Positions 39,372 through 48,892 are shown, counted from the stretch's first letter. The stretch is 64,000 nt of DNA from Bradyrhizobium sp. 186 (GCF_023101685.1 NZ_CP082164.1:9238001-9302000); one strand, 5' to 3'. Notes: a model not told the origin generated them from the sequence alone. Numbers and translations: made by a program.

Positions 39372-39446
39372 GATGCGGCGACATCGAACCTACCTACCTG
39401 GGCGCATCATGCCAGATTGAATTCCGGCAACACGCTCCCCCAAAGC

Positions 39447-39475
39447 AAAAGGGCGGCAGATCGCTCTGCCGCCCT
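39447..39475 (-). terminator. Terminator of the porin gene
   Basis: Stem gggcggcaga / tctgccgccc, loop tcgc, with aaaa on the plus-strand left (T-run on the minus strand). 25 bases past the porin stop. Confidence 0.85.
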
Positions 39476-39499
39476 CGTCAAATCGTCTCGGGAAGAAAC

Positions 39500-40507
39500 T
39501 TACTTCAGGTTGGTCATCGCCGTCAGGTCGAAGGACAGCTTGGCGATACCAGCCGCGCCGCACCAGTTCGAGCCGGCGCCGCCGGGGTTGATCGGGGTGA
39601 CGTTGGTGGCACCGGTGGCGTTGAAGGCGCTGGTGAAGGCGTTGCAATCACCCTTGTTCAGGTTGGTATCGGAGTAACGCAGATCCAGCGTGAACACCTT
39701 GTAGGTGAAGCCGACGCCAAGATTCCAGGTGTTGTAGTCCTTGTAGGGGATACCGTTGGCGAAAACGGTGCCGACACCGGTGCCGTAGAAGGCGTCCGAC
39801 GTGCCGAACCACTGCCGGCCAAACTCACCCGAGACATACATGCCGAAGCCCGAGGCACCGAACGTCGTGCTGGGCGCGATCCACTTGGCGGTCAACGAAG
39901 CGTAGTTGCCCCAGGCACCCGAGTTCAGGAAGTTCGGCGAGTAGTACTCGTTCACGCCGACCGACCAGCTGTCGTTGATGGTGTAGTTCATCTTGCCGTA
40001 GACTTCGACGAAGCTGACGTCCTTCTTCATGACGTTGCCGTCGGCGAGGAAGATCGTGGTCGTGCTGACAGCGCAGACGTTGCCGCCGGGAATGCCGCCG
40101 GTCGTCACGTTGTCGGCGCAGCTCCCGCCCGGATACAGGTAACCCCAGACGCCGATATCGAAGGCGAAGGCACCGAAGGTCGGGCGGATACCGCCGTAGA
40201 TGTCGACCTCTGCAGCAGCGCGGTTGGCGAAGGAGATGCTCTCCGCGGACACACCGACATAGAGCTGCAGGTCCTTGTTGATGTTGTAGCGGGGCTCGAA
40301 ATAGGCCGCCACCGACGGCTGGTGGTTCGACTGGGTCACACCGCGGAAGATGTAATCGCTCATGATCGCGCCGCCGAAGGCGATATCCCAGGGGTCAAAG
40401 GCGGGCGGCGGCGGAGCCTTCAGTGCCTTCACATGCAGATCTGCCGCAAAAGCCGAACCCGTCGTCACCATTGCCAGCGCCGTTGCCAACAAAGCCACTT
40501 TTTTCAT
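39500..40507 (-). CDS. TorF-family outer-membrane porin
   Basis: 335 residues from MKKVALLATALAMVTTGSAF (signal peptide to about 25). It shows the TorF opening AFGGAIMSDYIFRGVTQSNH, followed by alternating beta strands with aromatic residues (SLTAKWIAPST, WNLGVGFTYKVFTLDLRYSD) and a Cys pair. It should form a small outer-membrane beta-barrel of unknown specificity. The start at 40522 is an alternative. A good terminator follows. Confidence 0.88.
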   Translation of the reverse strand: MKKVALLATALAMVTTGSAFAADLHVKALKAPPPPAFDPWDIAFGGAIMSDYIFRGVTQSNHQPSVAAYFEPRYNINKDLQLYVGVSAESISFANRAAAEVDIYGGIRPTFGAFAFDIGVWGYLYPGGSCADNVTTGGIPGGNVCAVSTTTIFLADGNVMKKDVSFVEVYGKMNYTINDSWSVGVNEYYSPNFLNSGAWGNYASLTAKWIAPSTTFGASGFGMYVSGEFGRQWFGTSDAFYGTGVGTVFANGIPYKDYNTWNLGVGFTYKVFTLDLRYSDTNLNKGDCNAFTSAFNATGATNVTPINPGGAGSNWCGAAGIAKLSFDLTAMTNLK

Positions 40508-40904
40508 TTCGATCCCCATCACCAGTTCTTAGACCCCAGTCGGATCCCGGAAGCCCCCCGGGGCACGCGACCTGATTGCAAATTTCCTAACTGCGGCAAT
40601 CTGGATTGCGGGATGTGAACCGTGAAGCAAAAAACGCGGGCATCTGCCGACTTTTTAGGCGTTCTGACGATTCCACGAAAGGTTGTCAGCGTGTGTTGCT
40701 TCCCGATCACATTATTTGCCTTCCAAGGTGCAGGGGAAGGACCGTGGTTGTACTGAGCCCGGGAGGTCGTGGTGCCCAAGCCACGAATCAGACTGACGCG
40801 AGACGTGGCGGCTGCCCGAGAGGCCTGCGGCGATGCAGAAAGGCCGCAGCGTCACCGCTACGGCCCTTCAGCTTGCAGTCGTTCTGGAGGATGCGGGAGC
40901 GGGC
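40508..40904. other. Intergenic region between porin and H1-like gene
   Basis: No supported gene. The part near 40610-40720 is AT-richer and probably holds the porin promoter. Short frames on the plus strand have no ribosome site or known composition. Confidence 0.45.
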
Positions 40905-41291
40905 TTAGCCCTGCCCTTCGGCCGGAGCCGAGTCCCCGGCGGGCGAAGGCATAGCCCAGCTCGTTTCCGGTGCAGTCGAAGCCGCGGGAGTCGGCGCTTC
41001 CGTCGGAGCGGGCGCTGGTTTTGGCTTGACCGGGCTCTTCCTGGCCGCGCTCTTCTTGGGCGCGGCTTTTTTCGCGACCTTCTTTGCAGCCTTCTTCGCT
41101 GCAGCCTTCTTGGCGGCCTTCTTCGGTGCGGCCTTCTTGGCCGATTTCTTCGCAGACTTCTTGGCGGACTTTTTCGCGGTCTTCTTCGCCGACTTCTTCT
41201 TGCCGGTCTTCTTTGCGGTCTTCTTCTTCGCCGCTACAGCCTTCTTGGCCTTTTTTGCCTTCTTGCTTTTCTTCTTCTTCGCTTTCGCCAT
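40905..41291 (-). CDS. Histone H1-like Lys/Ala-rich DNA-binding protein
   Basis: 128 residues from MAKAKKKKSKKAKKAKK, with aggagg upstream. The first ~90 residues are Lys and Ala repeats such as KKSAKKSAKKS and AAKKAAAKKAAKK, the rest is Pro/Ala/Thr with AMPSPAG and AEGQG. This is the histone H1 tail-like type seen in Bordetella BpH1 and AlgP. It binds DNA and RNA without sequence preference. It lies past the glc genes with a 69-base gap and may be transcribed with them or alone. Confidence 0.88.
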   Translation of the reverse strand: MAKAKKKKSKKAKKAKKAVAAKKKTAKKTGKKKSAKKTAKKSAKKSAKKSAKKAAPKKAAKKAAAKKAAKKVAKKAAPKKSAARKSPVKPKPAPAPTEAPTPAASTAPETSWAMPSPAGDSAPAEGQG

Positions 41292-41360
41292 CGTGGTCCT
41301 CCTGTTGCCGCCAACCAATGGTCGATCGGGCGTGTTCAGCCGTCACCTCGGGACGAAAGC

Positions 41361-42683
41361 TCAGCTCGACGAATTCAATGCCGGCCGCGACCCGCCCGTA
41401 GCCCAATCGAGAAGCTCAATCGTGTGTACGACCGGAACTGACGTGCCACTGGCAATCTGCACCATGCAGCCGATATTGCCCGCGGCAATCATGTCCGGCT
41501 TGACGCTCGCGATGTTGGCGACCTTGCGATCGCGCAACCTGCCCGCAAGGTCGGGCTGGAGAATGTTGTAGGTCCCCGCCGAACCGCAACACAAATGGCT
41601 CTCCGGTACATCTTTCACCACGAATCCATTCTTGGAAAGCAATTCTTTCGGAAGTGCCGTGATTTTCTGCCCGTGCTGCAACGAACAAGCCGAGTGATAG
41701 GCGACGACGATGTTGTCCTGTCGCGCAGGCGACGCGAGTCCGAGACCGGCGACATATTCGGTGATGTCCTTGGCGAGTGCGGAGACCCGCGCCGCATCGG
41801 CTGCGAAGGCGCGATCCTCGCGCAGGAGATAGCCGTAGTCCTTGATCATCGTGCCGCAGCCGGAGGCCGTCACCAGGATGGCGTCGAGCCCCTCGCCTGC
41901 GGCTTCCGCCCCCCAAGCCGCCACATTGGCGCGGGCGCGCGCGAGCGCATCCTCGTCGTGGCCGAGATGATGGGTCAACGCGCCGCAGCATTGCTCGTTC
42001 TTGACCAGCACGACCTCGATGCCATGGCGGGTGAGCAGGTTGATGGCCGCCTGGTTGATGCGCGGCGCCAGCACCTGCTGGGCACAGCCCTGAAGCAGTG
42101 CGACCCGGCCGCGCTTTTTGCCGCGCGCCGCGAACACGCTGCCCGCGGCGGGGCCCGGCGACGGCAGGCGGCTCGGGGCCAAGGCCAGCATCGCCTTGAT
42201 GCGCTCGATCAGACCCGGCGTGGCCGACGGCCGCGGCGTCGGCAGGAACACGGCAAGAGGCCGTGCCAGCCGCGCCAGCCGCATGCTGGCGCGGAAGCGC
42301 CGCGGGTCCGGCAGCACGAAGGCGAGCACCTGGCGCAGCAGTCGCTCGGCCAGCGGCCTCCGATAGCGCTGCTCGATTCTGACCCGGGCCTGGTCGACGA
42401 GGTGCATGTAGTTCACCCCGGACGGACAGGTCGTCATGCAGGCAAGGCACGACAGGCAGCGGTCGACATGCTTGACGACCTCCGCGGTCGGCGCCTGGTC
42501 CTTCTCCAGCATCTCCTTCATCAAATAGATGCGGCCGCGCGGACTATCGAGCTCGTCGCCGAGCAGCACATAGGTGGGACAGGTTGCGGTGCAGAAGCCG
42601 CAATGGACGCAGGCGCGCAGGATCTTGTCGGCTTCCGCGATGTCGGGGTCGGCGAGCTGCGCGAGAGTGAATTCGGTCTTCAT
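41361..42683 (-). CDS. glcF: Glycolate oxidase iron-sulfur subunit GlcF
   Basis: 440 residues. Two [4Fe-4S] motifs are seen, CVHCGFCTATCP and CLSCLACMTTCP, then two CCG motifs (CCGALTHHLGH, CCGSAGTYNI) of the heterodisulfide-reductase type. It passes electrons from GlcD/GlcE to the quinone pool. It starts inside the glcE stop (ATGA), so the genes are coupled. The gene is of usual length. Confidence 0.95.
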   Translation of the reverse strand: MKTEFTLAQLADPDIAEADKILRACVHCGFCTATCPTYVLLGDELDSPRGRIYLMKEMLEKDQAPTAEVVKHVDRCLSCLACMTTCPSGVNYMHLVDQARVRIEQRYRRPLAERLLRQVLAFVLPDPRRFRASMRLARLARPLAVFLPTPRPSATPGLIERIKAMLALAPSRLPSPGPAAGSVFAARGKKRGRVALLQGCAQQVLAPRINQAAINLLTRHGIEVVLVKNEQCCGALTHHLGHDEDALARARANVAAWGAEAAGEGLDAILVTASGCGTMIKDYGYLLREDRAFAADAARVSALAKDITEYVAGLGLASPARQDNIVVAYHSACSLQHGQKITALPKELLSKNGFVVKDVPESHLCCGSAGTYNILQPDLAGRLRDRKVANIASVKPDMIAAGNIGCMVQIASGTSVPVVHTIELLDWATGGSRPALNSSS

Positions 42684-43918
42684 GTCGCACCGCCCCGCGT
42701 CAGCCGTCCCCGGTTGAGAATGGCCTTCGGATCGAAACTGGCGCGGACCCGCTCGCTCAGTGCGGCAACGCCCGGGCCTTGCGGATGGAACACATCGACA
42801 CTGTGCCTGACGTCCTCGGCCGCACGGATCAGCGTGGCGTGCCCGCCGACAGCGCCTGCGCGCTGGCGCACCGCCGGGGCGTGCGCATCGCCCTTCGGCG
42901 GCAGCGCCGCCCAGATCAACCCGCCGCCGCAATCGTAGATCACGTCGCCGCCAGTCTCGCGCGCCAATTGCCCTCCGAGCGCCGCGCCTGACGCCGGCGG
43001 GCAGACGATCCGCCAGACCGGCCAGGCGCCCAGCGCGCCGCCTGCCCCGAATGGCAGGACGTCGCGGATCGTGGCCCATAGCGTGGAAGATGCAGCGTCC
43101 TCGATGAGGGTCGCAGCCCCGAATGGCGCCAGCAATTCGCGCAGCGAGCCGGCGCGATGGGCGGCGGAGGCCGTGATGCCTTCGAGCCGCAGCACAGTCA
43201 GCGCCTCGCCCTGGCCCGCGATCTCGCCGAGCCCATCGGTCTTGGCCCGGAACGCCGATTTCGGCAGATGCGCGGCGCCGGAGACGTCGAACGGCGAACC
43301 GAGCGCCGCGGTCATGGCCTTGTTGGCGGCGGCATCGTCGAGCCCGCCGAGCAGCAGCGTCCGCTCGGCTTCCGGCTTCGGCATCACCTTCAGCGTGACC
43401 TCGGTCATGACCGATAGCGTACCCCAGGAGCCCGCAAGCAGCTTGCAGAGATCGTAGCCGGTGACGTTCTTCACCACCTTGCCGCCGGTCTTGAAGCTGT
43501 CCCCGAAGCCGGAGACGGCGTGCGCCCCGAGCAGATGGTCGCGGGCCCCGCCCGCCTTGATACGCCGGGGCCCGGCCAGCCCGGCCGCGATCATGCCGCC
43601 GACGGTTCCGAGCGCAGGCGTGCCGAGCAGGGGTGCCGTATTCATCGGCTCGAAGGCGAATTGCTGGTTCTTGGAATCGATCAGCGAGAGCACGTCCGCA
43701 ATCGGCGCGCCGGCCTGGAGCGTGATGATCAGCTCGTTGGGCTCGTAGGAGGACACCGCGCTCAGCGCGGAGATGTCGAGCACGGCGTTGGTCGCCATCG
43801 CATGGCCGATGACGCGCTTGCTGCCATGCCCGATGATCTCGAGCGGCTGCTCATTGGCAATCGCCGCGCGCACCACCTCTTCGACGTCTTTGGCGTCTCT
43901 GACCTTGAGCGTATCCAC
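42680..43918 (-). CDS. glcE: Glycolate oxidase FAD-binding subunit GlcE
   Basis: 412 residues from a GTG start (VDTLKVRDAKDVEEVVRAAI); a TTG at 43954 could add twelve residues. No strong ribosome site is seen at either. The FAD-binding PCMH domain is visible (IIGHGSKRVIGH, TLQAGAPIADVLSLI, GTVGGMIAAGLAGPRR, KTGGKVVKNVTGYDLCKLLAGSWG). With GlcD and GlcF it oxidises glycolate to glyoxylate at the membrane. The gap to glcD is 72 bases. Confidence 0.93.
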   Translation of the reverse strand: MDTLKVRDAKDVEEVVRAAIANEQPLEIIGHGSKRVIGHAMATNAVLDISALSAVSSYEPNELIITLQAGAPIADVLSLIDSKNQQFAFEPMNTAPLLGTPALGTVGGMIAAGLAGPRRIKAGGARDHLLGAHAVSGFGDSFKTGGKVVKNVTGYDLCKLLAGSWGTLSVMTEVTLKVMPKPEAERTLLLGGLDDAAANKAMTAALGSPFDVSGAAHLPKSAFRAKTDGLGEIAGQGEALTVLRLEGITASAAHRAGSLRELLAPFGAATLIEDAASSTLWATIRDVLPFGAGGALGAWPVWRIVCPPASGAALGGQLARETGGDVIYDCGGGLIWAALPPKGDAHAPAVRQRAGAVGGHATLIRAAEDVRHSVDVFHPQGPGVAALSERVRASFDPKAILNRGRLTRGGAT

Positions 43919-43990
43919 GACTGAGCCGGTAGCGAAGTTTACAGTGGAAATCAAATTTGGCGCATTGCAGCGAAGGCGCGATGCCGTGAG

Positions 43991-45484
43991 CTAGAACCGC
44001 GGGATATCCGGAAACGCCAGCTTGCCCGCATGGACGTGCATGCGGCCGAGTTCGGCGCAGCGATGCAGCGTCGGAAACACCTTTCCGGGATTGAGCAGGC
44101 CCTGCGCGTCGAAGGCGCATTTCAGCCGCTGCTGCTGGTTGAGGTCGATCTCGCTGAACATCTCCGGCATCAGGTCGCGCTTCTCGATGCCGACGCCGTG
44201 CTCGCCGGTGAGCACGCCGCCGAACTCGACGCAGGCGCGCAGGATGTCAGCGCCGAACGCTTCGGCGCGTTCGATCTCGCCGGGCTTGTTGGCATCGTAG
44301 AGGATCAGCGGGTGCAGATTGCCGTCGCCGGCATGGAACACGTTGGCGCAGCCGAGCTGGTACTTTTCCGAGAGCTCGCGGATACGCGCCAGCGCCTTCG
44401 GCAGTGCGCCGCGCGGGATGGTGCCGTCCATGCAGAGATAGTCGGGCGAAATGCGGCCCACGGCCGGGAACGCGGCCTTGCGGCCGGCCCAGAACAGGTT
44501 GCGCTCGGCTTCCGAGGTGGATATCTGGCAGGTGGTCGAGCCGCAGCCGTTCGCGATCGCCTCGACGCGGCTGATCAGTTCGTCGACCTCGATGGAGGGG
44601 CCGTCGAGCTCGATGATCAGGAGCGCCTCGACATCGAGCGGATAGCCGGCATGGACGAAGGCTTCCGCGGCATGGATCGCGGGCTTGTCCATCATCTCCA
44701 TGCCGCCGGGAATGATGCCGGCGCCGATGATGCGCGCCACGCATTCGCCGGCCGCCTCGACTTGCGCGAAGCCGACCATCAGCGCGCGCGCCGTCTCCGG
44801 CTTTTGCAGGATGCGCACCGTGATCTCGGTGATGACGCCGAGCAGGCCTTCGGACCCCGTGATGACGCCCATCAGATCGTAGCCCGGATTTTCCGCCGAC
44901 TTGCCGCCAATGCGCAAAATCTCGCCGCTCATCAGGACGATTTCGCAACCCAGCACGTTGTTGGTGGTCATGCCGTATTTCAGGCAGTGCACGCCGCCGG
45001 AATTCTCCGCGACATTGCCGCCGATCGAGCACGCGATCTGCGACGACGGATCGGGCGCGTAATAGAAGCCGGCATGCGCGACCGCCTGGCTGATCGCGAG
45101 ATTGGTGACGCCGGGCTCGGTGACGACGGCGCGATTGTCGAAATCGATCTCGCGGATACGCTTGAACTTGCCGAGCCCCAGCAGCACGCCGTCCTCGAGC
45201 GGCAGCGCGCCGCCGGACAGCGAGGTGCCGGAGCCGCGCGGCACCACCTTGATGCCCTGCCCGGCACAATATTTCAGGATGAGCGAGACCTGCTCGGTCG
45301 TATCGGGCAGCACCACGACCATCGGTGGCTGCCGATAGGCCGTCAGCCCGTCGGATTCATAGGCCAGCATCTCGGCGGCGCTGTCGATCACACCTTCGCC
45401 GGGCACGATGGCGCGCAGCGCGGCGACGATCTCGGCGCGGCGCGCAAGCACAGCCTGGTCGCTCGCAGGCATCATGATGGCCAT
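43991..45484 (-). CDS. glcD: Glycolate oxidase FAD-linked subunit GlcD
   Basis: 497 residues. The PCMH-type FAD motif (VVPRGSGTSLSGGALPLEDG, GGNVAENSGGVHCLKYG) and C-terminal GEHGVGIEKRDLMPEMFSEI are typical. It oxidises glycolate (or D-lactate) to glyoxylate with GlcE and GlcF. First gene of the glcDEF operon. Its promoter region (45485-45734) is shared with the divergent cytochrome c gene. Confidence 0.95.
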   Translation of the reverse strand: MAIMMPASDQAVLARRAEIVAALRAIVPGEGVIDSAAEMLAYESDGLTAYRQPPMVVVLPDTTEQVSLILKYCAGQGIKVVPRGSGTSLSGGALPLEDGVLLGLGKFKRIREIDFDNRAVVTEPGVTNLAISQAVAHAGFYYAPDPSSQIACSIGGNVAENSGGVHCLKYGMTTNNVLGCEIVLMSGEILRIGGKSAENPGYDLMGVITGSEGLLGVITEITVRILQKPETARALMVGFAQVEAAGECVARIIGAGIIPGGMEMMDKPAIHAAEAFVHAGYPLDVEALLIIELDGPSIEVDELISRVEAIANGCGSTTCQISTSEAERNLFWAGRKAAFPAVGRISPDYLCMDGTIPRGALPKALARIRELSEKYQLGCANVFHAGDGNLHPLILYDANKPGEIERAEAFGADILRACVEFGGVLTGEHGVGIEKRDLMPEMFSEIDLNQQQRLKCAFDAQGLLNPGKVFPTLHRCAELGRMHVHAGKLAFPDIPRF

Positions 45485-45734
45485 TGGGTGTTCCTTCCGG
45501 CTGACCCGGCATGATCGATTTGTTCCGACAAATCAACCACGTCCACGGTGGTTTGGGTAGGCCATCCGAAGCTCGAATCGGCAATCGGCTGCGAGTTCGC
45601 TCTGGGACAAGTTGGAAATCGTGAAACCTGTCATGGTTTCGTGGCTTGTCCAAGCCGAGCGGGCCATGCCAAAACCGGCAGGTCCGATGATCACCGACCA
45701 TAAGACCCACCAGGGAAGAGACGAAGAGCACCCG

Positions 45735-46130
45735 ATGAAAAAACTGACTTTTGGCGCACTGATGATCCTCACCGTGACTGCCACGGCCTCCACTGCGATG
45801 GCGCAGGATGTCGCGGCCGGCAAATCGTCCTTCAACAAATGCCTGGCCTGCCACGCGATCGGCGAAGGCGCCAAGAACAAGGTCGGCCCCGAGCTCAACG
45901 GCCTCGACGGCCGCAAGTCGGGCACCGCGCCGGACTACAGTTACTCGGACGCGAACAAGAATTCCGGCATCACCTGGAACGAGGCCGTGTTCAAGGAATA
46001 CATCAAGGACCCCAAGGCCAAGATCCCCGGCACCAAGATGGCGTTCGCCGGCATCAAGAACGAGAACGAGATCAACAATCTCTGGGCCTACGTGTCGCAG
46101 TTCGACAAGGACGGGAAAACTAAGCAGTAG
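45735..46130 (+). CDS. Periplasmic cytochrome c (class I, c550/c2-like)
   Basis: 131 residues from MKKLTFGALMILTVTATAST, a signal peptide ending ...TAMAQ. One haem site CLACH (His axial ligand) and Met in IPGTKMAFAG. The phrases YSYSDANKNSGITWNEAVFKEYIKDPKAKIPGTKM match Bradyrhizobium cytochrome c550 (CycA) closely from memory, but paralogues exist. It carries electrons in the periplasm. The frame upstream to 45612 is not coding. It is divergent from glcD and may accept electrons from nearby dehydrogenases only by inference. Confidence 0.9.
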   Translation: MKKLTFGALMILTVTATASTAMAQDVAAGKSSFNKCLACHAIGEGAKNKVGPELNGLDGRKSGTAPDYSYSDANKNSGITWNEAVFKEYIKDPKAKIPGTKMAFAGIKNENEINNLWAYVSQFDKDGKTKQ

Positions 46131-46148
46131 GCGCGTAAGAGGCGGCCG

Positions 46149-47132
46149 CTAATCGGCGGCCGCCTGCACTGGGACGATGTCACCGATCATCGTCTCGATT
46201 TCAGTCTTCACGAGATCCGGCACCGCGTTCTGCACCATGTGGCCGAGATCGGGCAGCACGATCAATCTTGCATTCGGCACCGTCGCGGCGAACGGGCGTG
46301 CGTGGATGCTGGTCGAGACGGTCTTGTCGGGCTCGCCGGCGATGATCACGACCGGCACCTTGATCTCGTCGTAGCGCGCGACTTGCGCGGCGACCGATTC
46401 CTTCAGCGTCACCAGATCATAGGCATTGGCGATGAACTCGCGCGGGCGCAGCAACAGCGGCGTCGCCGAATCCCTCACGAAACCGTCCGGCATCACCTGA
46501 GGCAGGAAGACATTGCGCGCACCGGACTCGGCAACGAAATATCCGAGCGGCAACGTGACGGTGTAGGCGAGCAGCGGGCCGATCACCGGCGTTGCGATGA
46601 TCTCGTTATAGCGGCCGACGCCGCCGCGCCAGGGATGGGTCACCGGCGCCAGCATGACGAGGCCGGCGACCCGGTGCGGATGATCGAGCGCCAGCCGCGC
46701 GCCAAGCGCCCCACTCCAGGAGTGCACGAGGACGATCGCGCGCGCGATGCCAAGCTTGCCAAGCGCCTCGTCGATCATGCGCGCCTGGATTTGCGGCGTC
46801 GAATCCTCCCGCCGCGCACGCGTGCTCCAGCCATGACCGGGCCGATCGATCAGGATGACGCGATGGTCCTTGGCGAGGAGGTCGCCGAGCGGACGCCGCA
46901 TCGCTTCGAGATTGGAGCTCGCGCCGTGCAACATCACGATCGGCGGACCCGCGTCGCGTGGACCGATATCGACGACGTGAAGCGTCGCGCCGTCGACCTC
47001 GACCATGTCACCTTGGGATGGAAAGGCGCGCTGGAAGGCGAAGACGCCCGCCTGCGTGACGAGCGCCAGCAGAACCAGCGCCGTCACGACGAAAATCAAG
47101 ATCATGGAGAGGGTCCGAGCGGTCCAGGGCAC
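46149..47132 (-). CDS. Membrane-anchored alpha/beta hydrolase
   Basis: 327 residues from a GTG start; the Met at 47105 is an alternative. A hydrophobic segment (residues 10-32, MILIFVVTALVLLALV) anchors it. The hydrolase motifs are MLHGASSNLEAMRRPL, IDRPGHGWST, the nucleophile VHSWSGALGARLA, acid AGEPDKTV and base LGHMVQ. It resembles haloalkane dehalogenase- or esterase-like hydrolases but has Ser as nucleophile. Substrate unknown. Convergent with the cytochrome gene. Confidence 0.88.
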   Translation of the reverse strand: MPWTARTLSMILIFVVTALVLLALVTQAGVFAFQRAFPSQGDMVEVDGATLHVVDIGPRDAGPPIVMLHGASSNLEAMRRPLGDLLAKDHRVILIDRPGHGWSTRARREDSTPQIQARMIDEALGKLGIARAIVLVHSWSGALGARLALDHPHRVAGLVMLAPVTHPWRGGVGRYNEIIATPVIGPLLAYTVTLPLGYFVAESGARNVFLPQVMPDGFVRDSATPLLLRPREFIANAYDLVTLKESVAAQVARYDEIKVPVVIIAGEPDKTVSTSIHARPFAATVPNARLIVLPDLGHMVQNAVPDLVKTEIETMIGDIVPVQAAAD

Positions 47133-47432
47133 ATGGCAGTTACGGTCTCACAGATGGGTAGTTTCGCCGCCAAGCCCGTCGGGTTTCCACCGAAATGCCG
47201 GGGCTGTGGATATCCCTAGAATCGCGACAGGCAAAAATGCTGTAAAATCAATGATCTTTCCGGTGGGCCGCCAGCCCCGGACCAGCTTCATGCGCACGTC
47301 ATCGCCCCTTCCATATAATCGCCACGGTCGGTTCGGCCATCTAGAGGCGGATGGGCGCCGATCATCCTCGCAATCCACAGGAACGCGGGAACGACCGGCA
47401 GATTGCCCTGGTTTGAACCGGAGGATGTTTCG
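47133..47432. other. Intergenic region between hydrolase and small-protein gene
   Basis: No gene is supported. It contains AT-richer parts near 47215-47260. Frames here lack ribosome sites. It should carry the promoters of the two divergent genes. Confidence 0.45.
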
Positions 47433-47615
47433 ATGAGTTTGATATCCAAAGATGCCGCGATCGATGAAATCGTCGCGAGCTGCAATGGCGATCTGCGCGG
47501 CGCGGTGCGGGCGCTGCTCCTGATCAACGAGCATCTCGAGGCGGAGCTTGCGAAACTCTATGCCGCAGCCGCTGATCACAGCCTCGCCGAGCGCGGCAAC
47601 AACGTCCTGCACTAG
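47433..47615 (+). CDS. Small helical hypothetical protein
   Basis: 60 residues, MSLISKDAAIDEIVASCNGD then LRGAVRALLLINEHLEAELA, with ggagga upstream at the right distance. It is helical, charged and cytosolic. I recall very similar small proteins in Bradyrhizobium, without function. The frame upstream to 47403 adds no conserved sequence. Confidence 0.75.
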   Translation: MSLISKDAAIDEIVASCNGDLRGAVRALLLINEHLEAELAKLYAAAADHSLAERGNNVLH

Positions 47616-47638
47616 ACCGGATATTGACCGGACAAGGT

Positions 47639-47902
47639 CTAGTTGGCGCCGTCCTCGTCGCCTTTGTCCTCGTCGGGATTGACCGCGGGACAGGCACGGA
47701 TGGTCGAGCGGGCAAGCTTGGCATCGGCCCTGGATTTGTAAGGACCGTCGCCGAACCAGATGTCGCCTATGATCACGGGATTGCTGGTCACGATGTTGCA
47801 TTTGCCGGTGGCGCGATTGCCGACCACCCAGAACAGACCGTCGGCGAGGCTCACCGTCCCCGACGCCAACAGCAACACAGCTGCAAAGATCGAACGCTTC
47901 AT
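47639..47902 (-). CDS. Small exported hypothetical protein
   Basis: 87 residues with a signal peptide to about residue 20 (MKRSIFAAVLLLASGTVSLA). The mature part contains LFWVVGNRATGKCNIVTSNP, FGDGPYKSRADAKLARSTIR and a second Cys, then an acidic tail (DEDKGDEDGAN). Probably periplasmic with one disulfide. Function unknown. Convergent with the small protein at 47433. Confidence 0.8.
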   Translation of the reverse strand: MKRSIFAAVLLLASGTVSLADGLFWVVGNRATGKCNIVTSNPVIIGDIWFGDGPYKSRADAKLARSTIRACPAVNPDEDKGDEDGAN

Positions 47903-48026
47903 GGCTTTGCTCCTGCCATGCAGGTAGGCCTACGGCAGCCCCGGCAATACCCCTCGCGACGCGACGCATGTGATCGTGGTTAATCGCCGCGCGCCGCAAT
48001 CGCTCGAAAGATGAACGAGTTATAAG

Positions 48027-48665
48027 CTAGATGTCGCGGCCTTCGACCTTCTCGGTCAGAGACTTGACCTGGTCGGGTATCTTTTCGAGGTGCGGATTGA
48101 CGGCGAGCGCCTTGCGGTAGGCCTCGAGCGCGCGCTTCTCGTCGCCAACCTCCTGCATGATCATGCCGAGGCCTGCGAGCGCACCGAAATGGCGAGGTTC
48201 CCGGATCAGCACTTGCTGGATGTCGGCAAGCGAGCGGCCATAGTCGTTCTGCATGTAGTAGAGCGTGGCGCGGCGGTTCCACGCCTCGATATAGTCAGGC
48301 CTGAGCTTGATGACTGAATCCAGCAGCTTGATCGCGATCTCGATCTTCTGCGCGTCGACCGCCGTCTTGGCCCGCGCCATCAGCAGCGCCGCAGTGTCGC
48401 TCGGCGTCTGGATCCAGATCGCCCAGATCCGCGCCTCGACATGCTTGGCGCTGACGTCGTCAGGGGCGGCCTTCAGCGCGCCGAACAGGAAATCGAGATT
48501 CTTGGTGCGGTCGACCTTGGGAAGCTTGGCCGGCGCCTCGGGGAGCTTCTTCTGCTTGCCCGGAGCAGCCGGCGGATCATCTTGCGCCAGCGCCGGAGCG
48601 AGGCCGGCGGTTCCCAGAATGAGGGCCAGACACAGGGTGCGCGCGAAAAGGAATCTCACTGCCAT
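48027..48665 (-). CDS. Exported TPR protein
   Basis: 212 residues. A signal peptide ends near residue 27 (ALAQDD). A Lys/Pro region comes next, then three to four tetratricopeptide repeats (IAIKLLDSVIKLRPDYIEAW, ATLYYMQNDYGRSLADIQQV, GMIMQEVGDEKRALEAYRKA). TPRs bind other proteins, here in the periplasm. No enzyme motif. It is downstream of rpmJ on the same strand but separated by a hairpin. Confidence 0.88.
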   Translation of the reverse strand: MAVRFLFARTLCLALILGTAGLAPALAQDDPPAAPGKQKKLPEAPAKLPKVDRTKNLDFLFGALKAAPDDVSAKHVEARIWAIWIQTPSDTAALLMARAKTAVDAQKIEIAIKLLDSVIKLRPDYIEAWNRRATLYYMQNDYGRSLADIQQVLIREPRHFGALAGLGMIMQEVGDEKRALEAYRKALAVNPHLEKIPDQVKSLTEKVEGRDI

Positions 48666-48687
48666 GGTCGAAGTCTAAACGCGCAAA

Positions 48688-48711
48688 GCCGCCCTTGCAA
48701 AGCAGGGCGGC
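48688..48711 (-). terminator. Likely terminator of rpmJ
   Basis: Eight-base stem gccgccct / agggcggc with an eight-base loop; on the minus strand ttt follows. The T-run is short, so the terminator may be weak. Confidence 0.5.
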
Positions 48712-48766
48712 GTCAAACTCGTGTGAACCGTGGTCTTGCGGAGCGCGCGCGGGCCCTCGGCAGGGA

Positions 48767-48892
48767 TCAGCCCTGGCGAGCCTTGAAGCGGCGCTGCACC
48801 TTGTTGATCACATAGACCCGGCCCTTGCGGCGGACCAGGCGGTTGGCGCGGTGACGACCGCGCAGCGATTTCAGCGAGTTACGGACCTTCAT
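48767..48892 (-). CDS. rpmJ: 50S ribosomal protein L36 (RpmJ, cysteine-free type)
   Basis: 41 residues, [20 protein letters not shown] then [20 protein letters not shown] and a final Gly. It was read directly from the sequence. The zinc-binding cysteines of the classic L36 are absent, so it is the zinc-free form common in alphaproteobacteria and related to E. coli YkgO. It is part of the large ribosomal subunit. Confidence 0.95.
   Translation of the reverse strand: MKVRNSLKSLRGRHRANRLVRRKGRVYVINKVQRRFKARQG

Noticed and set aside
40606..40954. Plus-strand frames in the porin / H1-like spacer
   Set aside because: No ribosome site, biased Arg-rich translation and overlap with the H1-like gene.
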